Assembly: GCA_002167465.1 (NCBI GenBank) | Contig: NHBL01000013.1 | Coordinates: 31,534 to 40,982, forward strand | Reading direction: 5' to 3' | DNA from: a bacterium TMED6 | Lineage (GTDB): Bacteria; Fidelibacterota; Marinisomatia; SCGC-AAA003-L08; D37C17 | Length of the DNA: 9,449 nt | Shown: in pieces, positions 1-6,636 of the stretch | How the letters are laid out: each line of letters opens with the position of its first letter | Numbering within the stretch: position 1 is the stretch's first letter | The notes under the pieces: model-generated | Databases searched by the model: none | Seen by the model: the letters and a program-made list of their open reading frames with translations, nothing else | Told to the model about the DNA's origin: nothing | Program-made: the position numbers and the translations under genes

Positions 1-1311
1 CCTCAAAATCATGTAGATAAGCATGTAAAGGCTTTTAAAAAAGTTTGGAAAAATTTAAATATTGAATATGATTATTTTATACGTACTACTGATAGACAAC
101 ATATCAAAAAAGTTCAATATGCACTACAAACATTATTTGATAAAAAAGAAATATATTTAGATGAATATGAAGGTTTATATTCAGTTTCTGAGGAAAGATT
201 TATAACTCAAAAAGAAGCAGATGAAGGAGATTTTAGAGAAATTAAAAAAATTAAAGAAAAAAATTATTTTTTTAAAATGTCTAAATATCAACAGCAATTA
301 ATTGACCATATCAATAATAATCCAAATTTTATAAAACCAATATCTCGAAAAAATGAAATATTAGGTTTTCTTAAAAAACCATTAAATGACTTATGTATTT
401 CAAGGCCAAAATCAAGGCTAGAATGGGGAATTGAAATTCCTTTTGATAAAAACTATGTTACCTATGTTTGGTTTGATGCTCTATTAAATTATATATCATC
501 GATTGGTTGGAGAGAAGATAATAAATTTGATTTTTGGTGGCCTGCTAATTACCATTTAATTGGAAAAGATATTCTTACTACCCATGCTGTTTATTGGCCA
601 ACAATGTTAATGGCATTAAATATATCCTTGCCCAAAACTCTGTTAGCGCATGGTTGGTGGTTAACTGATGATAGCAAAATGTCAAAATCTATAGGTAATG
701 TAGTTAAGCCATTAGAAATAGCTGATGAATTTGGTGTTGATAGTTTAAGGTATTATTTAATGAGAAATATGGTTTTAGGTCAAGATTCATCGTTCTCTAA
801 AGAAACATTTATAAAAAGATATAATTCAGACTTAGCAAATGATTATGGAAATGTAATCAATAGAATTACCATATTAATAGAAAAAAATTTTGGTGGTCTT
901 TGTCCTAAACCTGGTAAATATGGAAATGATGAACTTAATATTATTGCATTTTGTAAATCAGTTATAGTAAAAGTTGATCAATATATGAAAGAATTAAAAA
1001 TACATGACTCATTAGAAATAACTTTTTCATTAATACGTGAAATAAATAAATATCTTGAAATAAAACAACCGTGGAAATTAGTAAAAGATGATAAATCGCC
1101 TACAAGTGCAGCGGCAACATGTTTATATGTATCCGCAGAATTATTACGCATCAGCTCAGAATTATTATTTCCTTATATGCCAAATAAAGCAAAAATTACG
1201 TTAGAGCATTTATCACAAAAAGTTAGTCATAATTTAGAGTTTGGCTTACTAAAACCAAATACTACAATTAAAAGTCCAGGAGTATTATTTCCAAGGATTG
1301 AAAATGATTGA
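1..1311 (+). CDS. metG: Methionyl-tRNA synthetase, 5'-truncated by window
   Basis: This cytosolic class I aminoacyl-tRNA synthetase charges tRNA-Met with methionine. The reading frame is open from base 1, giving 436 residues, so the gene starts left of the window and the HIGH-containing N-terminal part is missing. Visible landmarks are FIRTTD followed by H (about residues 28-35), the connective-domain segment YEGLYSVSEERF, the active-site stretch YVWFDALLNYI, the KMSKS loop at residues 226-230 (bases 676-690, in DDSKMSKSIGNV), and the helical anticodon-binding domain (NDYGNVINR, then IKQPWKL). The connective region has no cysteine knuckle. The protein ends just after LFPRIE, where many bacterial MetG proteins continue into a C-terminal tRNA-binding (EMAPII/Trbp111) domain, so this one lacks that domain. 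The stop overlaps the tatD start by 8 bases. The ATG at 277 is internal and is not the start. Confidence 0.96.
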   Translation, partial: PQNHVDKHVKAFKKVWKNLNIEYDYFIRTTDRQHIKKVQYALQTLFDKKEIYLDEYEGLYSVSEERFITQKEADEGDFREIKKIKEKNYFFKMSKYQQQLIDHINNNPNFIKPISRKNEILGFLKKPLNDLCISRPKSRLEWGIEIPFDKNYVTYVWFDALLNYISSIGWREDNKFDFWWPANYHLIGKDILTTHAVYWPTMLMALNISLPKTLLAHGWWLTDDSKMSKSIGNVVKPLEIADEFGVDSLRYYLMRNMVLGQDSSFSKETFIKRYNSDLANDYGNVINRITILIEKNFGGLCPKPGKYGNDELNIIAFCKSVIVKVDQYMKELKIHDSLEITFSLIREINKYLEIKQPWKLVKDDKSPTSAAATCLYVSAELLRISSELLFPYMPNKAKITLEHLSQKVSHNLEFGLLKPNTTIKSPGVLFPRIEND

Positions 1312-2062
1312 TACACATTGTCATCTATATGATGAAAAATTATATGATAATTTGGATGAGATAGTCTCCAATGCTAATCAAGCTAAGATTAGTAAAATGA
1401 TTTGTATTGGGGATAATTTAAAGACTTCGGAAAAAAGTATAAAAATTTCTGAGTCATATAATAATATTTATGCAACTGTTGGAATCCACCCACATGAAGC
1501 AAAAAACGCCCCGAACACATATTTAAATACACTAGAAAGATATGCTAAAAATAAAAAGGTTGTTGCAATTGGTGAGATAGGTCTAGATTACTTTTATAAA
1601 AATTCAGACCCAGAAGTTCAAAAAAAAATATTTTTTCATCAATTAACTTTAGCTAAAAAATTAAACTTACCAAGCGTTGTACATTGTAGAGAAGCAGATG
1701 ATGATTTATATGAAACTATTTTAAAAAGTAATAATAGATGTGGAGTAATTCATTGTTTTGCTAGTAATACAACTTTTGCAAAAAAAATAATTGACTTAGG
1801 CTTTTATATTTCTTTCACTGGGATGATTACATTTGTTAATGAATTGTCTCAAGTAATAAAAGATATAGATCTTAAACATATTATGATTGAAACAGATTCG
1901 CCATATTTATCGCCAGTACCATACAGAGGCAAAACAAATCAACCTGCGTATGTCGTAAAAATTGCTGAGAAAATTTCTGAAATAAAAAAAATATCTATTG
2001 ATGAGGTAATAAAAATTACTACTAATAATGCAAATTTATTATTTAATAAATTAAAAAATTGA
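1304..2062 (+). CDS. tatD: TatD family metal-dependent hydrolase (DNase)
   Basis: TatD proteins are TIM-barrel metal-dependent deoxyribonucleases of the amidohydrolase superfamily, acting in the cytoplasm and linked to DNA repair or turnover. With ATG 1304 as start the protein has 252 residues, the usual family length, and begins MIDTHCHL, the canonical N-terminus. Metal ligands are visible: H5 and H7 (HxH), E91 in GEIGLDYF, H127 in VVHCRE, H150 in IHCF and D198 in ETDSPYLSP, followed by the conserved PYRGKTNQP loop. A TTG two codons upstream (1298) is in frame, but ATG 1304 fits the family better and has an AAGG element about 7 bases upstream (1293-1296). The gene overlaps the metG end by 8 bases (ATGATTGA) and its own stop is shared with the rsmA start. 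The metG-tatD-rsmA order resembles the metS-yabD-ksgA neighbourhood of Firmicutes. Confidence 0.95.
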   Translation: MIDTHCHLYDEKLYDNLDEIVSNANQAKISKMICIGDNLKTSEKSIKISESYNNIYATVGIHPHEAKNAPNTYLNTLERYAKNKKVVAIGEIGLDYFYKNSDPEVQKKIFFHQLTLAKKLNLPSVVHCREADDDLYETILKSNNRCGVIHCFASNTTFAKKIIDLGFYISFTGMITFVNELSQVIKDIDLKHIMIETDSPYLSPVPYRGKTNQPAYVVKIAEKISEIKKISIDEVIKITTNNANLLFNKLKN

Positions 2063-2805
2063 AAATTCCTGCACGTAAAAAATGGGGACAAAATTTTTTA
2101 ATAGACCCAAATATAATTAAAAAAATTATATCCGTTTTAAACCCTAAGTTAAATAACTATATTTTAGAGATTGGACCAGGTAAAGGAGCTCTTACTAACG
2201 AATTATCTAAATTTGGAAACCATGTGATAGGTGTAGAAATTGACCCTATGTTAAGTAATTATTTAACAGAATTAAAACTACCAAATGTAAAAATTGTCAA
2301 TGAAAGTATTTTAGATTTTGATTGTAAATCAATACCCAATGAATATGTTGTAATTGGCAATCTTCCTTATAATATATCAACTCCTATTTTATTTAAATTC
2401 ATGAATGAAACATATTGGAAACAGCTTGTTGTTATGTTACAAAAAGAAGTAGCAGAACGTATTGTTTCATCTGAAAATAATAAAAAATATGGTAGAACAA
2501 GTATTATGATGCAATCATTTTTTGATGTAGAATTAAAGTTTCATATACCTAATACTGTATTTAGGCCAGTCCCAGAAATAAAATCATCATTATTATCAAT
2601 AACACCTAAAAAAAATACTAATTTAAATTATGAGAATTTAAAATTAGTAGTTGAAAAAGCTTTTAGACATAGAAGAAAAAAGCTGACTCATAACCTAAAA
2701 AATATAATTGAAGAAACAAAACTTAATGAAGTAAAAGATAGTAGAGCAGAACAATTAAGTGTTATGCAATATCAAGAGCTTTCCCATTTTTTAATCAAAA
2801 AATAA
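2059..2805 (+). CDS. rsmA: 16S rRNA (adenine1518/1519-N6,N6)-dimethyltransferase RsmA/KsgA
   Basis: RsmA dimethylates two adjacent adenosines in the 3'-terminal hairpin of 16S rRNA, a late step of 30S assembly, using S-adenosylmethionine. The protein (248 residues) opens with the family signature ARKKWGQNFLID at residues 5-16. It has SAM-binding motif I EIGPGKG (38-44), the acidic residue of motif II in VEID (E60), the catalytic NLPY motif (101-104), and the conserved VFRPVPEIKSSL region (about 167-178). The C-terminal helical domain contains AFRHRRKKL. Start: the only reasonable in-frame initiator is TTG 2059, which forms a 4-base TTGA overlap with the tatD stop. The next upstream alternative is ATT 2050, just after an in-frame stop. 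There is no convincing Shine-Dalgarno sequence, so translational coupling to tatD is likely. Confidence 0.96.
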   Translation: MKIPARKKWGQNFLIDPNIIKKIISVLNPKLNNYILEIGPGKGALTNELSKFGNHVIGVEIDPMLSNYLTELKLPNVKIVNESILDFDCKSIPNEYVVIGNLPYNISTPILFKFMNETYWKQLVVMLQKEVAERIVSSENNKKYGRTSIMMQSFFDVELKFHIPNTVFRPVPEIKSSLLSITPKKNTNLNYENLKLVVEKAFRHRRKKLTHNLKNIIEETKLNEVKDSRAEQLSVMQYQELSHFLIKK

Positions 2806-2820
2806 TAGTAAATTAATATT

Positions 2821-4194
2821 ATGTTTGAAGCACCTGTTTATATTAATAGAAGAAAAGAATTATGTAATAATCTTGGAACAGGATTTATTTTATTTTTAGG
2901 CCACCATAATTCGCCTATGAATTTTTCTCACAATGTCTATCCTTTTATACAGGATACTAATTTTTTATACTACATTGGAGTAAATATGCCAAGTTGCGCA
3001 TGTCTAATTGATGTAGAAAAAAATAAAACTATTTTTTATATGAATGAAAAAACAGTCCATGATATTATATGGATAGGTAAAACAAAATCTGTTAAATCTT
3101 GGGGTGATCATTGTGGTGCTGATGAAATAAAACCTTTATCTGATCTATCAAAAGATTTACATAAAAAAAAGAATGTGATGTTTCCACCAATATTTAGAGC
3201 AGATAATAAATTACAAATAAATGAACTGCTGGATATTTCTTTAAATGATGTTGAAAAAAAATCATCAGTATCCTTAATTAATGCAATTATAAAACAAAGG
3301 TCGGTTAAATCGAGTGAAGAAATTGCTGAAATAAAATCTGCATTAAAAATAACAAATTTAATTCATCAAAAATCAATGACTTCTACATCTCCTGGTAAGT
3401 ATGAATATGAAATTGTAGCAGAAATGGAAGAAATTATAAAAAGTAATTCAGTTAACTTAGCTTACCCAATTATTTTTACAAAAAATGGTCAGATTCTTCA
3501 TAATTCAATTTACAATAATCAAATTAAAGATGGAGACTTGCTGCTAAATGATTCTGGTGCAAATTCTCTTTTACATTATGCAAGTGATATTACTCGAACA
3601 TTCCCTGCTAATGGGAAATTTACAACTCAACAAAAAGAAATTTATTTGATTGTACAGGAAATGCAAGAAACTGTTTTAAAACACTTGAAACCGGGAGTTA
3701 GTTTTTTAGAGATGCACAAATTATCTGCACTAATTGGAATTAAAAGATTAAATGAATTAGGGTTGCTTAAAGGTTCATATGATGAGGCATTAGAAAAAGG
3801 TGTCTATGGATTATTTTATCCTCATGGGCTTGGACATATGTTAGGGCTTGATGTTCACGACATGGAATCTCTTGGTGAAGATATGGTTGGTTATAGTGAT
3901 GCAATTAAAAGAGAGGCAGAATTTGGTATTTCATTTTTAAGATTAGGTAAAAATTTAGAACCTGGTTTTTGTATAACTGTAGAACCTGGTATTTATTTCA
4001 TTCCAGAACTATATAATCAATGGGTAAATGAAAAGAGACACGCACATTTAATTAATTATGAAAAATTTGAAACATATTTAAACTTTGGTGGTATTAGAAT
4101 TGAAGATAATATATTTATTAATGAGTTAGATTCAGAAAATTTAAGTTCTTTTATACCTAAATCAATTTCTGAAATTGAATCGATAATGAGCTAG
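2821..4194 (+). CDS. pepP: Xaa-Pro aminopeptidase (M24B, PepP type)
   Basis: Aminopeptidase P removes N-terminal residues preceding proline and is a cytosolic dinuclear-metal enzyme. The protein has 457 residues, close to the E. coli PepP length. The N-terminal half (about residues 1-140) matches the AMP_N domain (RRKEL near the start, then DTNFLYYIGV). The C-terminal half is the pita-bread M24 domain. All five expected metal ligands are visible: D244 (LLND), D256 (SDITRTFP), H339 (HGLGH), E388 (TVEPGIYF) and E428 (GGIRIEDN). The additional conserved histidines H335 and H346 (LDVHD) are also present. The gene starts 15 bases after the rsmA stop and probably belongs to the same transcript. It has no clear Shine-Dalgarno sequence. 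A second M24 peptidase ends at the right edge of the window. Confidence 0.95.
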   Translation: MFEAPVYINRRKELCNNLGTGFILFLGHHNSPMNFSHNVYPFIQDTNFLYYIGVNMPSCACLIDVEKNKTIFYMNEKTVHDIIWIGKTKSVKSWGDHCGADEIKPLSDLSKDLHKKKNVMFPPIFRADNKLQINELLDISLNDVEKKSSVSLINAIIKQRSVKSSEEIAEIKSALKITNLIHQKSMTSTSPGKYEYEIVAEMEEIIKSNSVNLAYPIIFTKNGQILHNSIYNNQIKDGDLLLNDSGANSLLHYASDITRTFPANGKFTTQQKEIYLIVQEMQETVLKHLKPGVSFLEMHKLSALIGIKRLNELGLLKGSYDEALEKGVYGLFYPHGLGHMLGLDVHDMESLGEDMVGYSDAIKREAEFGISFLRLGKNLEPGFCITVEPGIYFIPELYNQWVNEKRHAHLINYEKFETYLNFGGIRIEDNIFINELDSENLSSFIPKSISEIESIMS

Positions 4195-4218
4195 CTAACT
4201 ATTAAGAAACATGAAATA

Positions 4219-4659
4219 TTGAAGACCATTTTATATATATTAATATTTTATTCATTGGCTATAGCTACTGAAAGACAAGATATTGTTGATGTATTAGAAA
4301 ATTATAACGAGGCTTTTGGGAAAGCTGATTATTCAGATATCGTTAATTATTTTGATTATCCAGCATCTTTTAATCTTCAAGATAAAACAATTGGAGCATC
4401 TTGTAAGTTTAAATTAAAATTAATTTATAAAAAAATAAGAGGTGATTTACCAGACTATTATTCTTATAGTAAATGGGATAAAATAGATATTCAATTAATA
4501 GATGATAGCATTGCGATTGTTAATGCTAACTTTTCAAGGTATAAGGATGATGATACAGTTTATGATTCAGGATCAGCACAATATCATATGAGATTAATAG
4601 ATAATGAATGGAAAATATTTACCCTTATGCCTTATACTAAAATCAAAACTTTAAATTAA
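4219..4659 (+). CDS. Small predicted secreted NTF2-like protein, function unknown
   Basis: I do not recognise a named family. The 146-residue product begins with a short hydrophobic signal-like segment (ILYILIFYSLAIA, cleavage plausible near residue 17), suggesting export. The remainder has the look of an NTF2/SnoaL/DUF4440-like fold: an opening helix (DIVDVLENYNEAF), then DYSDIVNYFDYPASF, and late beta strands (SIAIVNANFSRY, then QYHMRLIDNEWKIF). This fold hosts many unrelated functions, so none is assigned. The start is uncertain. TTG 4219 is the first conventional in-frame initiator, and ATT 4201 would give a longer signal peptide. An out-of-frame ATG at 4211 would become MKILKTIL... if one extra A were present in the AAA at 4214-4216, hinting at a one-base deletion or sequence error. 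The gene lies 24 bases after pepP on the same strand. Confidence 0.75.
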   Translation: MKTILYILIFYSLAIATERQDIVDVLENYNEAFGKADYSDIVNYFDYPASFNLQDKTIGASCKFKLKLIYKKIRGDLPDYYSYSKWDKIDIQLIDDSIAIVNANFSRYKDDDTVYDSGSAQYHMRLIDNEWKIFTLMPYTKIKTLN

Positions 4660-4685
4660 TAATTATTATTTTTAAAATTACAAAA

Positions 4686-4691
4686 AAGGAG
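4686..4691 (+). promoter_or_regulatory. Strong Shine-Dalgarno site of the DUF2892 gene
   Basis: AAGGAG lies six bases before the ATG at 4698. It is the clearest ribosome binding site in the left block, where most genes start by overlap or from weak sites, and it fixes the start of the small membrane protein. Confidence 0.8.
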
Positions 4692-4697
4692 TTTTAA

Positions 4698-4907
4698 ATG
4701 AACTTATTTATAAAAAATCAAAATAAATCAGAGAGAATTCTAAGGTTCATAATATCACTATTTCTATTACCAGTTCCATACATTCTTGGAACTTCTACAT
4801 ATTCAATAATATTATGTGTTATAGGTGGAATTTTACTTTTTAATTCCTTGGTAGGAACTTGTTATACGTACAGACTTTTTGGTATTGATACCTGCAGCAT
4901 TGATTAA
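4698..4907 (+). CDS. DUF2892 (YgaP-like) small membrane protein
   Basis: This 69-residue protein fits the DUF2892 family of two-helix inner-membrane proteins. It has a short polar N-terminus with the typical SERILRFIIS entry into helix 1 (about residues 14-31), a brief turn, helix 2 (about 34-52), and the characteristic C-terminal motif GTCYTYRLFGIDTC with cysteines at 55 and 66. In rhodanese-fused members such as E. coli YgaP this domain anchors a sulfurtransferase. Here it stands alone, and the function of stand-alone members is not established. The gene follows the NTF2-like gene by 38 bases, has a strong Shine-Dalgarno sequence, and is the last gene before the convergent junction with the minus-strand operon. 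Confidence 0.85.
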   Translation: MNLFIKNQNKSERILRFIISLFLLPVPYILGTSTYSIILCVIGGILLFNSLVGTCYTYRLFGIDTCSID

Positions 4908-4956
4908 TAATTAAATTTTTATATAATATGAATTTAGTTTATTCATAATTATTAAT
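4903..4956. terminator. AT-rich inverted repeat at convergent gene ends, possible bidirectional terminator
   Basis: A perfect 10-base inverted repeat (ATTAATAATT at 4903-4912 and AATTATTAAT at 4947-4956) encloses a second hairpin with 6-base arms (ATGAAT at 4928-4933, ATTCAT at 4941-4946) and a 7-base loop. It covers the stop codons of both converging genes (4907 on plus, 4939 on minus). The position is right for a transcription barrier serving both strands. The stems have almost no G or C and the T run (4916-4920) lies inside the outer arms, so this is not a classical intrinsic terminator. Some of the pairing could be chance in AT-rich sequence. Confidence 0.35.
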
Positions 4957-5298
4957 GTTAGGTTTCTTTCTATTTTTTTTCTTTTCAGAGTGATTTTTTT
5001 TAGTAGATATACGTCTTTCAATAGACCCTCTAGTAGGTTTTGTTTTAATTCTTTTAGGTGGTGTATAATTTTTTTGTTTTAATCTCTTTCGCATTTCTTT
5101 AATACAGTTCATTTTATTTTGATACTGACTTCGTTCATTCTGACATATAACTTTTATTCCTGATGTTACATGAGTCAAGCGTACGGCAGATTCAGTCTTA
5201 TTTGCATGTTGACCTCCTTTACCACTTGATCTAAATGTCTCTACTTTACATTCTAATAATAAATCGTAATCAGATTTAGGTATTTTATAAAATGGCAA
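4939..5298 (-). CDS. Stand-alone GGQ release-factor-like protein (ribosome rescue type)
   Basis: The product is a 119-residue RF-1-domain protein (PF00472 type) with the peptidyl-tRNA hydrolysis motif [23 protein letters not shown] at residues 28-30. It also has the downstream [13 protein letters not shown] segment typical of class I release factors. It lacks the stop-codon-recognition domains of RF1 and RF2. The basic tail ([17 protein letters not shown] at about 85-101, then further lysines and arginines) resembles the ArfB/YaeJ tail that enters the empty mRNA channel of stalled ribosomes. A role in freeing peptidyl-tRNA from non-stop ribosomes is inferred. It could equally be closer to mitochondrial MTRFR (C12orf65) or to uncharacterised bacterial release-factor-like proteins. 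The start is TTG 5298, the only good in-frame initiator after the upstream stop. It is probably the last gene of the minus-strand operon, 27 bases after the cupin gene. Confidence 0.88.
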   Translation of the reverse strand: MPFYKIPKSDYDLLLECKVETFRSSGKGGQHANKTESAVRLTHVTSGIKVICQNERSQYQNKMNCIKEMRKRLKQKNYTPPKRIKTKPTRGSIERRISTKKNHSEKKKNRKKPNINNYE

Positions 5299-5325
5299 AT
5301 TATTTACTCTTTCTATACTTGATAT

Positions 5326-5691
5326 TTAAATCCACATTTCTTCATTTATAGTTAAATCTCCAACAGTATCACCTGTATTAACGACGCCGCTCGGCTCAAT
5401 AACTAAAATTTTACATTCACTTTTTGCAATAGGTTTATGATCAACACCTTTAGGTACTACACACATCTCACCTTTTGATAAATGAACTTCTCCATCTCTA
5501 AATTTTAAAATCATAGAACCTTCAACTACTATAAATGTTTCATCAGTATCTTTATGATTATGCCATATAAATTCACCTTTTATTTTTGCTAATTTAAATT
5601 GATAATCATTCATTTCAGCAATCACTCTCGGAGACCAATGTTTTGAAAATTTACTATATTTATTTTGAAAATTAATTTTTGTAGGTATCAT
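5326..5691 (-). CDS. Single-domain cupin protein
   Basis: This small cupin has 121 residues. Cupin motif 1 is G39-x4-H44-x-H46-x4-E51-x6-G58 (WHNHKDTDETFIVVEG). Motif 2 is G74-x5-P80-x-G82-x2-H85 (GEMCVVPKGVDH). The four residues H44, H46, E51 and H85 form a complete metal site, so it probably binds a divalent metal. Substrate and reaction cannot be deduced: related proteins are usually labelled cupin-2 or mannose-6-phosphate-isomerase-like without demonstrated activity. The ATG at 5691 has a strong Shine-Dalgarno sequence (AAGAAGGAA, 5697-5705) inside the end of the upstream NUDIX gene. Only one base separates the two genes, so they are almost certainly co-translated. Confidence 0.9.
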   Translation of the reverse strand: MIPTKINFQNKYSKFSKHWSPRVIAEMNDYQFKLAKIKGEFIWHNHKDTDETFIVVEGSMILKFRDGEVHLSKGEMCVVPKGVDHKPIAKSECKILVIEPSGVVNTGDTVGDLTINEEMWI

Positions 5692-5692
5692 A

Positions 5693-6193
5693 TTAATTCC
5701 TTCTTGTATAATTTTTTTTAAAAATATTTATTAATTCTTGATGCGATTCAAATGCTAAATCAGGTAGTTTGTCAATATCAAAAAAAGATGCCTCTGAAAT
5801 ATCATCTCCTGCTTTAAGAGTTGACCAATCATATATTTCAATGATTAAACCTATAAGTAAAACATCACCAAATATAGTATTAAAATGAGATGTAGTTCCA
5901 ATAATAGATTTAACCGCTCCCCTAAGTTGAGTTTCTTCATATAATTCTCTTAATGCAGCTTGTTCTAAATTTTCATTTAGCTCCATGAATCCACCAATTA
6001 AACCCCACTGACCTTTGGCAGGATTTCTATCTCTTTTTCCTAAAAGTAATTTATTTTGATTCATAATAATTAAAGTGGCAGTTGGTTTAGGGTTTTGGTA
6101 GTGTATAGTATTACAGATAGTGCAGTGAAATCGATTGTTTCCATCAATATAACTAAACGTATTTTCAGCGCTGCATTGATTACAATATTTCAT
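5693..6193 (-). CDS. NUDIX hydrolase with N-terminal zinc ribbon
   Basis: The protein has 166 residues. A zinc ribbon is formed by C4-x2-C7 and C24-x2-C27, followed by NPKPTATLII at the start of the NUDIX fold. The Nudix box starts at G68 and reads GFMELNENLEQAALRELYEE. The catalytic REx2EE glutamates (E83, E86, E87) and E74 are intact, but the usual glycine near the end (EExGU) is glutamine (Q89, EETQL). Members hydrolyse nucleoside diphosphates linked to another moiety using Mg2+. The zinc ribbon recalls NADH pyrophosphatase NudC, but the protein is much shorter and I do not see the NudC-specific SQPWPFPxS motif, so the substrate is open. The ATG at 6193 lacks an obvious Shine-Dalgarno sequence. 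The gene is 9 bases after the small membrane gene and 1 base before the cupin gene. Confidence 0.92.
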   Translation of the reverse strand: MKYCNQCSAENTFSYIDGNNRFHCTICNTIHYQNPKPTATLIIMNQNKLLLGKRDRNPAKGQWGLIGGFMELNENLEQAALRELYEETQLRGAVKSIIGTTSHFNTIFGDVLLIGLIIEIYDWSTLKAGDDISEASFFDIDKLPDLAFESHQELINIFKKNYTRRN

Positions 6194-6202
6194 ATTAAAT
6201 AA

Positions 6203-6361
6203 TTAGATTATATTTATTGTATTTATTTTATATTCAAAAAAATAGTTTAAAACTATGTGATTAAAATTTGAAATTTGAAACCAAATTAAAATAATGCCAA
6301 TAATAATGCAAACTACAATTTGAAATATTATATTATCTTTGAGGTTATATATTTGTGTCAT
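6203..6361 (-). CDS. Small single-helix membrane protein, unrecognised
   Basis: This is a 52-residue open frame starting at ATG 6361, which lies inside the last codons of the upstream DUF2628-like gene (17-base overlap, ATGACACAAATATATAA). It encodes one strongly hydrophobic segment (IIFQIVVCIIIGIILIWF, about residues 11-28) followed by a polar tail. I recognise no family. Support is positional: it fills what would otherwise be a gap of about 150 bases in a tightly packed operon, ends 9 bases before the NUDIX start, and its overlap suggests translational coupling. An open frame also exists upstream of 6361, but it would overlap the DUF2628-like gene further. The AT-rich base composition can produce hydrophobic frames by chance, so this is a moderate call only. 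Confidence 0.45.
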   Translation of the reverse strand: MTQIYNLKDNIIFQIVVCIIIGIILIWFQISNFNHIVLNYFFEYKINTINII

Positions 6362-6611
6362 TAGGTGTACCCAAATATCCGGATTTAAGTAAGTGCTTTT
6401 GATGTAATTGATTAGCAAAAAAAGGTAAAATTAAATTAGAAATTCCAAATGTCAAAATTGCTAACCAAAAACAAATAATTGCCCAGGCCCACATACTTTT
6501 GTATAAAAACCAAAAAAACCCAAAAAATAAATTTGGCCAAGAAAAGCCAATAAATATAGGTTCAGGGTAATTATTAATCGGATGATATAAATGGCCTGAT
6601 TTTTTTGACAT
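6345..6611 (-). CDS. DUF2628-like small membrane protein
   Basis: The 88-residue protein has a short cytosolic-looking N-terminus, a WPNLFFGFFWFLYKSMWAWA segment (residues 25-44) entering one or two membrane helices (about 27-66), and a C-terminal HLLKSGYLG tail. The aromatic FFWxLYRKMW-like entry and the LLKxGY tail recall DUF2628 proteins, which are uncharacterised membrane proteins. This is family recognition by eye, not by search. The ATG at 6611 has a good Shine-Dalgarno sequence (AAAGGAT, 6618-6623). The gene is 25 bases after the SDR stop and overlaps the next small gene. Confidence 0.75.
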   Translation of the reverse strand: MSKKSGHLYHPINNYPEPIFIGFSWPNLFFGFFWFLYKSMWAWAIICFWLAILTFGISNLILPFFANQLHQKHLLKSGYLGTPNDTNI

Positions 6612-6636
6612 AACTAATCCTTTTTATAATTAAAAT

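Noticed and set aside
1298..1303. TTG 1298 as tatD start
   Set aside because: TatD proteins begin with M-I-D-T-H-x-H, which fits ATG 1304. The extra two residues are not needed.
277..1311. metG beginning at ATG 277
   Set aside because: The frame is open to base 1 and the upstream codons encode conserved MetG sequence (FIRTTD, EGLYSVSEERF), so 277 is an internal methionine.
4655..4680. Palindromic AATAATTATT before the DUF2892 gene as a regulatory site or terminator
   Set aside because: It is a short self-complementary AT tract of a kind expected often at this composition, with no loop or T-run arrangement of a terminator.
6362..6418. Longer version of the small membrane protein starting at 6418
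   Set aside because: It would overlap the DUF2628-like gene by 74 bases without a ribosome binding site. ATG 6361 gives a normal coupled overlap.
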